Assembly (NCBI GenBank): GCA_022823185.1
Contig: JAJDXQ010000013.1
Location: 1-64,000 of the forward strand
DNA length: 64,000 bases
Reading direction: 5' to 3'
Source: Caldilineaceae bacterium
GTDB taxonomy: Bacteria > Chloroflexota > Anaerolineae > Caldilineales > Caldilineaceae
Made by a program: the position numbers and the translations under genes. The notes beneath the pieces are model-generated. The model worked only from the letters and a program-made list of their open reading frames with translations. It did no database searches and had not been told where the DNA came from. Positions 1 to 7,831 of this stretch are shown one piece after another (position 1 is the first letter of the stretch; every line of letters starts with the position of its first letter).

Positions 1-465
1 ATCTGGATCTGGACGATCGTCTTTGTCTGTTTCTCCCGCCGCATCGAAATTCTCGACTGGTGACACATGCTGCAGTACGTCTGGCAGATCGCCAATCAGG
101 CAATGGAGCCAGCATCTGCCGAAGCCTCTGCCTGGATCAAAGCCCAAAAAGCCGCGCTGGCTCGCGGTCAACTGGGCCTCTTCTTCAGTCACATTTTGCG
201 TCTCTACCCCAAGCTGGGCGATGCGCCTCCTGAAGTCAAACAGGCCGTCGCTTACCTGTGGAAAAACCGGCATCGCATGCATTACGCCTCCTATCGAAAG
301 GCAGGCCTCCCTATCAGCAGCGGAGCCGTCGAATCCGCAGCCAAAACTCTTGTCCAACAGCGTATGAAACAAAGTGGCATGCGCTGGTCCCGTGACGGTG
401 CTCAGGCCATGCTCGCTCTCCGCGCACGCCTACACAGCGACCGTCGGCACGAAATACCCAACTGA
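1..465 (+). pseudogene. ISKra4-like transposase remnant, C-terminal part with in-frame stop
   Basis: The last 132 codons (from 67) encode the C-terminal end of an ISKra4-type transposase. The signature block SGAVESAAKTLVQQRMKQSG, followed by MRWS and GAQAML.LRA, is typical of these DDE enzymes. In the same frame the sequence continues back to base 1 and reads WIW...EILDW, then TGA at 61-63, then HMLQYVW. In intact relatives this segment normally reads DWYH, so the TGA replaces an aromatic codon. The start of the gene lies outside the window. With a nonsense codon it cannot make a full transposase unless the stop is read through. No terminal inverted repeat could be confirmed between 466 and 545. 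Confidence 0.75.
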
Positions 466-545
466 CCAACTTCGCCCCCAAATTGGACTGCACCCTGAAC
501 TAAGAGGCTGCTGAGTCAAGTATATAATTCCCTTTTTGGACGCGG

Positions 546-1526
546 TTATTCGGCGCGGTTGGTGAGGTGGATGAGGCCGTCGCCGCTGTGGACGCGGCGG
601 ACGCCGCGGCGCATGATGACGAAGCCGTCGTTTTGCGCGTGCAGTTCGGAGAGCGTGTTGCCGAGGGGGTCGTGGATTGTGCCGACGAGCTGGCCTGTCC
701 GGACTTCCTGGAGCAGCTCGACGTGGGGGCGGAAGAAGCCGGCCACGGGGGTGGACATGATTTCGTCCATGTTGCCGTCGCCCACGAGGTGCTGCGGGGG
801 CGGGACCGCCGCGGGTTCGCCTGCGAGCATGTCGAGGTGGCGCATGACATTGAGGACGCCATTGGTGAAGCAGTCCACGTCTTCGGGGCGGGCGCGGCCG
901 GCGCCGGCGGCTTCTGTGTAAAGGCAGGGCACGCCGCAGTCGATGGCGGCGGAGATGGAGCGGCCGGGCGGTATGGGCGGTGGATGGCCCCACAGGACGG
1001 GCGCGCCGAAGACGCGTGCAGCGGCGAGCGAGCGCTGGCCCACGTCTTCATCGCTGTGGAGGTAGCCTGCCAGGGTTGGGATGTCGCCGACGACGCCGGC
1101 GCTGTGGAGGTCGATGAAGAAGTCGGCTCCGCTGATAAATTTGCGGGTGAGCCAGTAGGCGATCTGCTGGGTGAGCGTGCCGGTTTCGGAGCCGGGGAAG
1201 ACGCGCGCGAGGTTGAGGCCATCGATGGGGCTGTTGCGGGTGGCAGTGGCGTAGGCGGCCATGTTGCAGACGGGGACCATGAGCAAGGATCCGCTCAGCT
1301 GGGAGGGGTCGACCTGTTCAGCAATGCGGGGGATGGCTTCGACGCCCTCGTATTCGTCGCCGTGGACACCGGCGAAGACGACGAGGGTTGGTCCCGGTTG
1401 GGCGCCGGTGATGGTCAGCAGGGGGAGTTGCCACGCGCCGCCTTCCACGCGCGGGGAAATGTCCAGCCAGCGGGCGTCTTTGCGTCCTCGCTCGAGGTTG
1501 GTTACGTCCAGTTGTGCGATGTGCAT
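546..1526 (-). CDS. Succinylglutamate desuccinylase/aspartoacylase family zinc hydrolase
   Basis: 326 aa, cytoplasmic, no signal peptide. It belongs to the AstE/AspA branch of the M14 zinc-carboxypeptidase fold, which cleaves N-acyl amino acids or related amides. Visible zinc ligands are H55 and E58 in GVHGDEYEG and H141 in DLHSAG; E205 in YTEAAG is the likely general base. The C-terminal 80 residues form the beta-barrel domain usual in this family. The ATG at 1526 is chosen because an AGGAG sits 7 nt upstream; a longer frame to 1592 has no ribosome-binding site and runs into a repeat array. It is the last gene of the minus-strand group from 5300. The exact substrate cannot be read from sequence. 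Confidence 0.85.
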   Translation of the reverse strand: MHIAQLDVTNLERGRKDARWLDISPRVEGGAWQLPLLTITGAQPGPTLVVFAGVHGDEYEGVEAIPRIAEQVDPSQLSGSLLMVPVCNMAAYATATRNSPIDGLNLARVFPGSETGTLTQQIAYWLTRKFISGADFFIDLHSAGVVGDIPTLAGYLHSDEDVGQRSLAAARVFGAPVLWGHPPPIPPGRSISAAIDCGVPCLYTEAAGAGRARPEDVDCFTNGVLNVMRHLDMLAGEPAAVPPPQHLVGDGNMDEIMSTPVAGFFRPHVELLQEVRTGQLVGTIHDPLGNTLSELHAQNDGFVIMRRGVRRVHSGDGLIHLTNRAE

Positions 1527-1586
1527 AATGGTTCTCCTGAAAGATGATCCAAATCTTGTCGGCAGGCTGCCAAGAACACCTTTTTT

Positions 1587-1695
1587 GTCCACGAAGGGCC
1601 ACTAAGGGCCACGAAGAAAACCTCCTATTGATCCGCGAAGGGTCGCGAAAGGTCGCGAAGAAAACCCTACGATCCACGAGGGGCCGCGAAGGGCA
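1587..1695. repeat. Three degenerate copies of a CGAAGGG-rich repeat
   Basis: Three related blocks follow one another: 1587-1622, 1630-1667 and 1671-1695. Each begins GTCC or GATCC and consists of 12-bp subunits like CCACGAAGGGCC. The first two end in the shared CGCGAAGAAAACC-type tail (CACGAAGAAAACC in the first); the third stops at GGGCA. The array lies between the zinc hydrolase start and the end of the upstream beta-propeller gene. No protein or RNA product is evident. Confidence 0.7.
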
Positions 1696-1724
1696 TCTTT
1701 CCCCCGGTTGGAAGGGAAGACCTG

Positions 1725-3227
1725 CTACTCGCGGAACTGGATGGCGTACAGGTCAGCGTCTTTGAGGACGAAGCGGAGGCGGATGGGTTGCCCGGAGAGG
1801 GCGCTGAGATCGCTGCCGCCGGTCCAGTGGGCGACGCGGTCGGTGGCGTCGCCGAAGATTTCGTCGCTGTCGTCGAGGGAGAAGCCGGGGACGGGGCTGC
1901 CGACGTGATCCTGGATCTCGACGCGCAGGCTGCCGGCGGCGGAGGTGGCGAAGTTGAGGTAGAGATGCCTGCCTGAGAAGATCAGTGGTTTGGTGAGGCA
2001 GGCGCCGCCGGACAAGGGGGCGTGGAGGGAGACGAAGCCGTCGAGACGGGTGGTATAGCGGCGCAGGTTCGTGCTGGGGCCGGTCCAGTAGCCTTCGGTG
2101 ACGTAGAGCGAGAGCTCGGGCGGGGCGCCGGGGGAGTCGGGTTCGGTTTCGATGAGGCCCCAGGCGACGCAGTTGTCGCCGTAGACCCAGCTGTCGACGA
2201 CATTGGGGCCGGGGCGGATGTATGCCTCCGGCCAGCGCTTGAAATTCACGCCGTCGCGGCTGGACATGAAGACGCCGTCTGTTACGACGGAGCCGTAGCG
2301 GGGATGGGCGGCGCTGCGGGCGCGGCGGTACTCGAGGCCGGGCAGGTTGTCGGTCTGGGCGACCCAGCCGCGGTCGATATAGCGCATGGGAAAGCCGAAT
2401 AAGATGTGGGGCGCGCGGGCGTAGGGGCGGATCTGGTTGGTGTAGAGCGGTTGTTCGGGCGTGTCGCCGTAGTCGAGCCATTTTGGCTGGGACCAGTTGA
2501 GAAAGTCGGGCGAGGTTGCGGTCTTGATGCCGCGCACGCCGTGGGGCGCGCCGCCGCGAAAGTCGCGGAAGTAGGCTCGGTACTCGCCGCGGTGGTCGTC
2601 ATAAAAGGCCAGATTCAGGGAATCGAAGTAGCCTTCGGTGATGACGGGATCCGGGATGTCTTCGTTTTCTCGGCGCATGAAAGAGAAGTTGAAGCCGTCT
2701 GAGGATTGGAGGGCGTAGAGGGCGCGCGGTGTTTTGCCTGGGACGATGGCCTTGTACCCGGCTCCCTCCTGGCTGGCCGGGTTGGTGTCGGGGAAGACGG
2801 CGGTGTCGCCGGCGCTGAGTTCGATGCCGGGGAGGCTGTCGGGCGCAAGAACGATGTTGTTGCGGCTGTTGCCCTCGAATTCGACCAGGCCGAGTGCGGG
2901 CTTGCGCCAGCTCTTGCCATCGCTGCTTTCGGCATAGCAGACGAAGTAGGGGTGGGGGTAGTTCATCCTGCCGCCGGTCATGTCGTAGTGCCAGGCGCCG
3001 TAGTACATGCGGATGCGCCCGTCTCTATCCTGGAAGACGGTGCGGTAGAGGCAGGCGTTGCCTTCGCAGGGCGCGTCGGTCTGCAGGACGACTTCGCGTT
3101 TGACGGGCGGGTGGAGGCGCAGGTCGAGCCCGTCGTCCAGTTCGGCGATGAGGAAGTCATCGATCATGGGTTCGAGGCGCGTGCCGATGTCGATCGGTTC
3201 GGGGTGTGTGGAGGAGAAGCTGCTCAT
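1725..3227 (-). CDS. Beta-propeller glycosidase-like protein (GH32/43/68 superfamily type)
   Basis: About 500 aa, no signal peptide. The pattern suggests a five-bladed beta-propeller glycosidase-like protein: an N-terminal MIDDFLIAELDDGLDLRLH segment, then blades with FQDRDGRIRMYYG, CYAESSDGKSWRKPALGLVE and FMSSRDGVNFKRW repeats. The C-terminal 110 residues look like a beta-sandwich (LHAPLSGGACLTKPL..., VEIQDHVGSPVPGFS). It is a clear paralog of the protein at 10659-12125, sharing long collinear motifs, so both probably act on similar substrates. ATG at 3227 is preferred: AGGTG lies just upstream; a GTG at 3236 is possible. Hydrolysis has not been shown for this family as far as I know, so 'glycosidase' is inference from fold. 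Confidence 0.7.
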   Translation of the reverse strand: MSSFSSTHPEPIDIGTRLEPMIDDFLIAELDDGLDLRLHPPVKREVVLQTDAPCEGNACLYRTVFQDRDGRIRMYYGAWHYDMTGGRMNYPHPYFVCYAESSDGKSWRKPALGLVEFEGNSRNNIVLAPDSLPGIELSAGDTAVFPDTNPASQEGAGYKAIVPGKTPRALYALQSSDGFNFSFMRRENEDIPDPVITEGYFDSLNLAFYDDHRGEYRAYFRDFRGGAPHGVRGIKTATSPDFLNWSQPKWLDYGDTPEQPLYTNQIRPYARAPHILFGFPMRYIDRGWVAQTDNLPGLEYRRARSAAHPRYGSVVTDGVFMSSRDGVNFKRWPEAYIRPGPNVVDSWVYGDNCVAWGLIETEPDSPGAPPELSLYVTEGYWTGPSTNLRRYTTRLDGFVSLHAPLSGGACLTKPLIFSGRHLYLNFATSAAGSLRVEIQDHVGSPVPGFSLDDSDEIFGDATDRVAHWTGGSDLSALSGQPIRLRFVLKDADLYAIQFRE

Positions 3228-3241
3228 GAGAGTCACCTGGG

Positions 3242-3287
3242 TAACGGCAGTGGTTAGTGGTCGGTGGTCAGTGGTCAGTAACGGCAG
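3242..3287. repeat. TGGTCAG heptamer array (4 units) flanked by TAACGGCAG
   Basis: Four tandem heptamers (TGGTTAG, TGGTCGG, TGGTCAG, TGGTCAG) at 3251-3278, bounded on both sides by TAACGGCAG. It sits in the gap between two minus-strand genes. Same family as the arrays at 5388-5459, 9011-9035 and 24211-24272. Confidence 0.85.
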
Positions 3288-3305
3288 TTGGCGGCGGTTG
3301 TTGGG

Positions 3306-4160
3306 TCAGAGGTTGGGGGCGCGGAGAACTGTGTTGGTTGAGGGGAGTTTCCAGATTTCGTGGTAGACGGTGGGGGAAGGGCGCGATGGGGGGTAGCCGG
3401 GCGGTTTGTTGTCGGGATCGTGAAGCTCGTTTCGATCGCGGCCTTCTATATGGTGGAGCCAGGCGAGCTCTTCGGGGGCGGCGGCGACTTCGCGACGGAG
3501 GATGAACTCGACGTAGTCGAAGGCGGTGAAGGCGGCGTGGGCGAGGAAGACGCGGTCGACGGCGCGGCCGTTCCAGGTAGCGAGGTCTGGCAGAACGAGG
3601 GGGCCGGTGCAGACCTGGAAGGCGGCGTCTTCGCGGTTGACGTTAATGAGATTGACGGGAAATTCGACGGTGACGCGCAGGCCGGTCTGGTCGTCCTGGT
3701 AGGTGGAGCGGGCGTTGAGCAGGGCATTGGCGAGGGTGGCTTCGATCAGGGGCCCGCTGGAGTTGAGCTCGATGGGGTGGGGAAGCTTCTTGAGGCTGAT
3801 GTTGTGATCCTGGAAGGCGTCGCTCAGTTCCTGCGCGGAGCCGGGCTCTGTTTCGCTGCTGGGTCGTTTCGCGATCGGGATGCGATGCGAGCGGCTGAAG
3901 GCCATGCGGAATTCGCTGCTGGGACGCTGGAAGAAGCCCTGACGGGGGATGGTGTATTCGGTGCGGCAGGGCGCGCCGACGAAGAGCTCGGCCAGGGCGC
4001 CGCCATTCTCGTCGGAGATGACACAGCTGGATTCGATGCTGAAGCGGACGTGGCGCACGTCGCCCTCTTTGCCGATGAAGCCGCCGGCGTATTTGTAGTA
4101 GGGATCAGCCTGAACGGGAAACGTCTTCCAGGTGAAAAAGGAGCGGGGAAAGTCGATCAT
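3306..4160 (-). CDS. Hypothetical protein of sugar-catabolism cluster
   Basis: 284 aa, no signal peptide or membrane segment. I do not recognise the family. The first 120 residues read as beta-strand-rich (FFTWKTFPVQ, VRHVRFSIESSCVIS, AELFVGAPCRTEYTI) and residues 150-230 contain another strand-rich block. The protein ends in a Pro-rich stretch. A GGAGG 5 nt before ATG 4160 fixes the start. It lies between the MDR dehydrogenase (63 bp upstream) and the beta-propeller glycosidase-like gene, so it is probably part of the same catabolic transcript. Confidence 0.6.
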   Translation of the reverse strand: MIDFPRSFFTWKTFPVQADPYYKYAGGFIGKEGDVRHVRFSIESSCVISDENGGALAELFVGAPCRTEYTIPRQGFFQRPSSEFRMAFSRSHRIPIAKRPSSETEPGSAQELSDAFQDHNISLKKLPHPIELNSSGPLIEATLANALLNARSTYQDDQTGLRVTVEFPVNLINVNREDAAFQVCTGPLVLPDLATWNGRAVDRVFLAHAAFTAFDYVEFILRREVAAAPEELAWLHHIEGRDRNELHDPDNKPPGYPPSRPSPTVYHEIWKLPSTNTVLRAPNL

Positions 4161-4223
4161 GTCGGCCTCCGCGGCGGTTGGCTGTATTCAGACTGAGGTT
4201 ACGGTTTCTGGCGGTCTTAGGTA

Positions 4224-5300
4224 TCAGTCCCAGGTGAAGAAGACGCTGAGCCAGCCTTCGTGGGCGGACATCATGCGATCAAAGAGTTGGGGAGCTTCGG
4301 TGTAGGGCGCGACATGGCTGACGAGCGGCTCGATTTGGAGTTGTTTGCGGCGGATGAGGTCGAGGATTACGTGCTGGTTGCGGATGCGCGTCCACGGCCA
4401 GTAGGGATGGGTATCGCTCATGCCGGTCTGGTAGGAGCCGGTCATTATGATTTCGCGGCGGAAGAGCTCGTTTGATTCGATGGGAATGGAGCCGCTGGTG
4501 GCTCCGACGAGGATGATGCGGCCGCGGTCGGCTGCGGCCTTGATCATAGTGGGGTAGTTGCCGATATAGGAGGTGCAGTGGAGTTGGACTTCGGCGCCGC
4601 TGCCCTGCGGCATGCTGGGCAAAGCGCCGCGCCAGCGCCAGGGCAACTGTGTGAGGGCATGGATTTCGGCGATCACGTCCTGGTTGCCGACGTTGACGAG
4701 GTGGGAGGCGCCGAGTTGCTGAGCGAGCTCCAGCCGCTCTTCCACGAGGTCGACGCCGATGAGAGGATGGGCGCCGACAAGGCGGCAGAGCTGCAGGGCC
4801 ATCAGGCCGACGACGCCGAGGCCGTGGACGGCGACGGATTCGCCGATCTGGATCTGGGCGCGGCGGACGCCGTGCAGGGCGATGTCGCCGAGAACGCAGA
4901 AGGCGATCTCGACGTCGGTGAGATCGTCGGGCAGCTTCTGGACGCTGTACTGTTGTGGGATGGCGACTTCGCCGGCTTTGAGTTCGGGCGTTACCAGCCA
5001 GTGGGTGGCGTGGTTGCCGCTGCAGAGCACGCGGTCGCCGACGGCAACCTGGTCGATTTCGCTGCCCACGGATTCGACGACGCCGATGGCGGTGTAGCCG
5101 AGCCCCTGGGGCTTGAATGCGGCCTGTTCGGCGGGGCTGGCGTTGCGGCGGGCGCGGATGCCGTTCATTTCGGAGCCGGCGCTGACCTGGGTGAGGCGGG
5201 TGCGCACGAGGAGCTGATTGGATGCGGGGGCTGGCACTTCGAACTCTTCGATTTCGATTTGGCCCGTTGGGGTGAGGACCAACCGTTGTCCCTTTGTCAC
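4224..5300 (-). CDS. Medium-chain dehydrogenase lacking the catalytic zinc cysteine
   Basis: 358 aa MDR-fold protein. The N-terminal GroES-like half is followed by a Rossmann half with HGLGVVGLMALQLC near residue 165 and GVDLVEERLELAQQLGA after it. The position that carries the catalytic zinc ligand CGSD in ordinary alcohol dehydrogenases reads SAGSEM here (about 40-45), and there is no four-cysteine structural-zinc loop. It resembles the zinc-independent 'threonine dehydrogenase-like' MDRs, some of which oxidise sugars or chlorophyllides. GTG start at 5300 has AAAGGAAA upstream. It is the first gene of the minus-strand group that runs to 546. Substrate unknown; a polyol or sugar alcohol is plausible from context. 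Confidence 0.75.
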   Translation of the reverse strand: MTKGQRLVLTPTGQIEIEEFEVPAPASNQLLVRTRLTQVSAGSEMNGIRARRNASPAEQAAFKPQGLGYTAIGVVESVGSEIDQVAVGDRVLCSGNHATHWLVTPELKAGEVAIPQQYSVQKLPDDLTDVEIAFCVLGDIALHGVRRAQIQIGESVAVHGLGVVGLMALQLCRLVGAHPLIGVDLVEERLELAQQLGASHLVNVGNQDVIAEIHALTQLPWRWRGALPSMPQGSGAEVQLHCTSYIGNYPTMIKAAADRGRIILVGATSGSIPIESNELFRREIIMTGSYQTGMSDTHPYWPWTRIRNQHVILDLIRRKQLQIEPLVSHVAPYTEAPQLFDRMMSAHEGWLSVFFTWD

Positions 5301-5333
5301 GTGAGTTTCCTTTGGATGTTGGCGCGATGCCTA

Positions 5334-5363
5334 TCGACAGCAGTACAGGGTCAAGTGTACAAT
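5334..5363 (+). promoter_or_regulatory. Candidate sigma70-like promoter for the class IV aminotransferase
   Basis: TCGACA (5334-5339), 18-nt spacer, TACAAT (5358-5363). Each hexamer matches the consensus in five of six positions. It would give a leader of about 110 nt that contains the heptamer array before the GTG at 5478. Confidence 0.4.
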
Positions 5364-5387
5364 CATTTGCAATCTGAATCCAACAGG

Positions 5388-5459
5388 GGGAACTGCAGTG
5401 GGAACTGCAGTGGTCAGTGGTCAGTGGTCGGTGGTCAGTGGTCAGTGATCAGTGGTGAG
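5388..5459. repeat. GGGAACTGCAG heads plus seven TGGTCAG heptamers
   Basis: Two copies of GGAACTGCAG (5388-5398 and 5401-5410) precede seven tandem heptamers at 5411-5459: TGGTCAG, TGGTCAG, TGGTCGG, TGGTCAG, TGGTCAG, TGATCAG, TGGTGAG. The array lies in the intergenic space just upstream of the aminotransferase start at 5478. Confidence 0.9.
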
Positions 5460-5477
5460 AAAACAGGGGGGAGAGCA

Positions 5478-6419
5478 GTGACAAGCCAACGGACAGTTTA
5501 CGTGAGTGGAGAGTTTGTGGCGGAGAGCGAGGCGGGTTTTTCCATTTTTGATTCTGCGTTGATGTACGGTGATGTGATCTTTGAGACGACGCGTACGTTT
5601 AACGGGCAGCCGTTTCGGTTGCGGGCGCATATTGAGCGGCTGTATGTGGGGCTGCGGACGCTGGAGATCGACTGCGGGTTGACAGCGGACGAGATGGAGG
5701 CGGCGACGTTGGAGACGATCGAGAGGAACCGGCCCTGTTTTGCCGACGGGACGGATTTTCAGATTGTGCATAATGTGTCGCGGGGGCCGATGGGGCTATA
5801 CGAAACGGTCTTTGAGGGCGGTGTGAAGCCGACGGTGACGATCAACTGCTGGCCGCTGACGTGGCATTTGGCCGCGCTTGCGGAGGCGTATGTGGAAGGG
5901 GTCCATGCGGTCATTCCGGCGCAGCGCTCTGTGCCTGCGCGGCTGATCGACCCGAAGATCAAGAACCGGAGCCGGATCTACTACCAGATCTCCAACTTGC
6001 AGGCGCAGAAGGTGGACCCGGAGGCGTGGGCGCTGTTGACGGATGAGGACGGGTTTCTGACGGAGGGCACGGGGTCCAACTTCTTCGTGGTGAAGGACGG
6101 GGGCCTGCTGACGCCGGAGCCGCGCAACATTCTGCGGGGCGTCACGCGGCAGGCGGTCCTGGAGCTGGCGGAGAGCCTGGGGCTGGCGTGCAGGGAGCGC
6201 AATCTGGAGCCGTATGACGTGATGACGGCGGACGAGGCGTTTTTCACCTCGACGCCGTTTACGATCATGCCGGCGACGCGCTTCAACGGGCATGACGTGG
6301 GCGCGGGGGAGCCGGGGCCGGTTACGCGGCGGCTGATGAAGGCATGGGACATGATGGTGGAGGTGGATATGGTGGCGCAGGCGCGGGCGTATGCCAGGCA
6401 AGCAGCGGCTCGAGGTTAG
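5478..6419 (+). CDS. Class IV (branched-chain/D-amino acid type) aminotransferase
   Basis: 313 aa PLP fold-type IV enzyme, the family of IlvE, D-alanine aminotransferase and aminodeoxychorismate lyase. Seen in order: GFSIFDSALMYGDVIFETTR near the N-terminus (start of the small domain), the Schiff-base lysine region DPKIKNRSRIYYQ, the phosphate-binding loop TEGTGSNFFVV, and the C-terminal FFTSTPFTIMPATR. GTG at 5478 is chosen because GGGGGAGAG lies 5-8 nt upstream and the homology starts at once with TVYVSGEFV; the open frame back to 4578 is antisense to the dehydrogenase. It stands alone on the plus strand between two minus-strand groups. Which amino donor or keto acid it uses cannot be told. 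Confidence 0.88.
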   Translation: MTSQRTVYVSGEFVAESEAGFSIFDSALMYGDVIFETTRTFNGQPFRLRAHIERLYVGLRTLEIDCGLTADEMEAATLETIERNRPCFADGTDFQIVHNVSRGPMGLYETVFEGGVKPTVTINCWPLTWHLAALAEAYVEGVHAVIPAQRSVPARLIDPKIKNRSRIYYQISNLQAQKVDPEAWALLTDEDGFLTEGTGSNFFVVKDGGLLTPEPRNILRGVTRQAVLELAESLGLACRERNLEPYDVMTADEAFFTSTPFTIMPATRFNGHDVGAGEPGPVTRRLMKAWDMMVEVDMVAQARAYARQAAARG

Positions 6420-6468
6420 TGGACAGATTGCCGCTCGCACGCGGCGGGGGTCCGGGGGCGCCCCCCGG

Positions 6469-6494
6469 CCCGGCGGCGGGTGTTTGCCGCCGGG
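6469..6494. terminator. GC-rich stem-loop between convergent genes
   Basis: CCCGGCGGC (6469-6477) pairs perfectly with GCCGCCGGG (6486-6494) around an 8-nt loop. It lies 50 bp after the plus-strand aminotransferase. There is no clear T-tract, so termination is likely but not certain. The rest of 6420-6702 is very GC-rich and holds no recognisable gene. Confidence 0.5.
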
Positions 6495-6702
6495 GATCTG
6501 CGCCAGGCCACCCGGTCCAGGCACTGCCCCGCCCCAAGGGGATGGGGACATGGGCGCTGGCGGCGTACGGTTGGGCAGACAGGACGGCGGGGCGCGAGAA
6601 GGGCGGGGCGCGGAGGGGCCGCCAACACAGGGCAAGGCCACCAGGCAGCAGGGTGGGGGTTGGGGGAGGCCCCAGAAGGCAGTGGATGGTAAATATTCGG
6701 CG

Positions 6703-7776
6703 TCAGTCCCGCGGCAGGGGCCAGTGTATTTTTTCGACGCCGGCGGCCTGGGAGCGCATGATGGCGATCATGATTTCGAGGCTGTGGAGGGCGCGCTGGC
6801 CGCTGGAGATGCTTTCGCCTCCGTTTTCGATGAGGTGGATCAGTTCGTCGACGGCGTGGACCATGCCGCTGGCGTAGTCTACGGAGCCGCCAAGCTGGCG
6901 GCTGGTGACTTCGTGGGAGTGCTCCTGCGATGTCAGGTAGACGACGGCTTCGGTGTTGCTGATGCGGATGCGGCCCCTGGTGCAGAGGAGGTCGAGCTCG
7001 AAGTTGACGAGTGTTCGCTGCGACATTTCGATGTGGGCGCGCACGCCGTTGGTGAAGTAGACGAAGGCGGAGGCGCCGGGATCGGTTTTGGGGTCGTGGC
7101 CGCCGTCACCGCGGTATTCGGTTCTGTCCTCGTAGCCTTCTTCCATGCCGCCGATGAGCCAGTCGGGGGCGGCGCCGGCGTACATGCAGACGGTGTCGAT
7201 GAGGTGGGTGCCGTTGCGGAACATCATGGCCCGTTCGCCTCCCATGTGGGCGCCGATGCGGGTGAGGGAGCCGATGCGTCCCTCCTCGATGATGGCCAGG
7301 GCCTGGCGCCAGAAGGGATCCCAGCGGCGGCCATGGTTGACGCATATTTTGGTACCGTTCTTTTCGACAGCGGCCAGCATGCGATCGGCGTCGGCGAGGG
7401 TGGTGGCGAGGGGTTTTTCGCAGTAGATGGCGGGGACGCCGGCCTCGGCCGCGTCGACGACCATCTGGGCGTGGAGATGGTCTGAGGTGACGACGCTGAG
7501 GATGTCGAGGTTTTCGCGTTCGAGCATGGCGCGGTAGTCGTTGTAGTGGGCGGCGGGGCCCCAGTTTTGATCGTATCTGGTGAGCAGTTCGGGCACGAGT
7601 TCGCAGACGGCGACCACTTGGGCGCGGGGATGGGCGGCGTAGGCGGAAGCGTGCGAGTGGGGTTGGGGGTGGCGCGTGGACCAGAGGTCGTAGCGCGGCG
7701 GCGACTGGCCGATGCCGGTGAGGCCAATGATACCGGCCCGGTAGACTTTGTCACTTGGTTGATTTGTGACGGACAT
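6703..7776 (-). CDS. Gfo/Idh/MocA family oxidoreductase
   Basis: 357 aa. N-terminal Rossmann fold starts AGIIGLTGIGQ; the family motif EKPL appears as YCEKPLATTLADADRM about residue 120, and the C-terminal alpha/beta domain carries the substrate-site region GTHLIDTVCMYAG. Members oxidise, reduce or dehydrate sugars and cyclitols with NAD(P). ATG at 7776 has AAGAGG 7 nt upstream; the longer frame to 7869 overlaps the upstream gene and has no such site. It is the last of three Gfo/Idh genes in tandem (gaps 40-55 bp), at the end of the 13-kb minus-strand run. Substrate not deducible. Confidence 0.88.
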   Translation of the reverse strand: MSVTNQPSDKVYRAGIIGLTGIGQSPPRYDLWSTRHPQPHSHASAYAAHPRAQVVAVCELVPELLTRYDQNWGPAAHYNDYRAMLERENLDILSVVTSDHLHAQMVVDAAEAGVPAIYCEKPLATTLADADRMLAAVEKNGTKICVNHGRRWDPFWRQALAIIEEGRIGSLTRIGAHMGGERAMMFRNGTHLIDTVCMYAGAAPDWLIGGMEEGYEDRTEYRGDGGHDPKTDPGASAFVYFTNGVRAHIEMSQRTLVNFELDLLCTRGRIRISNTEAVVYLTSQEHSHEVTSRQLGGSVDYASGMVHAVDELIHLIENGGESISSGQRALHSLEIMIAIMRSQAAGVEKIHWPLPRD

Positions 7777-7831
7777 TATATCCTCTTGTTTGCTTAATGT
7801 ATGACGGTGGCCGGTGATCACCTGTTGCCGT

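Noticed and set aside
567-1547. 326-aa plus-strand open frame
   Set aside because: It is the antisense of the zinc hydrolase, with GC-driven Gly/Ala/Glu/Val-rich composition and no domain; the minus-strand reading has clear active-site motifs.
4578-5477. N-terminal 300 residues of the 613-codon plus-strand frame
   Set aside because: This part is antisense to the MDR dehydrogenase and runs through the heptamer repeat; the aminotransferase homology begins only at GTG 5478.
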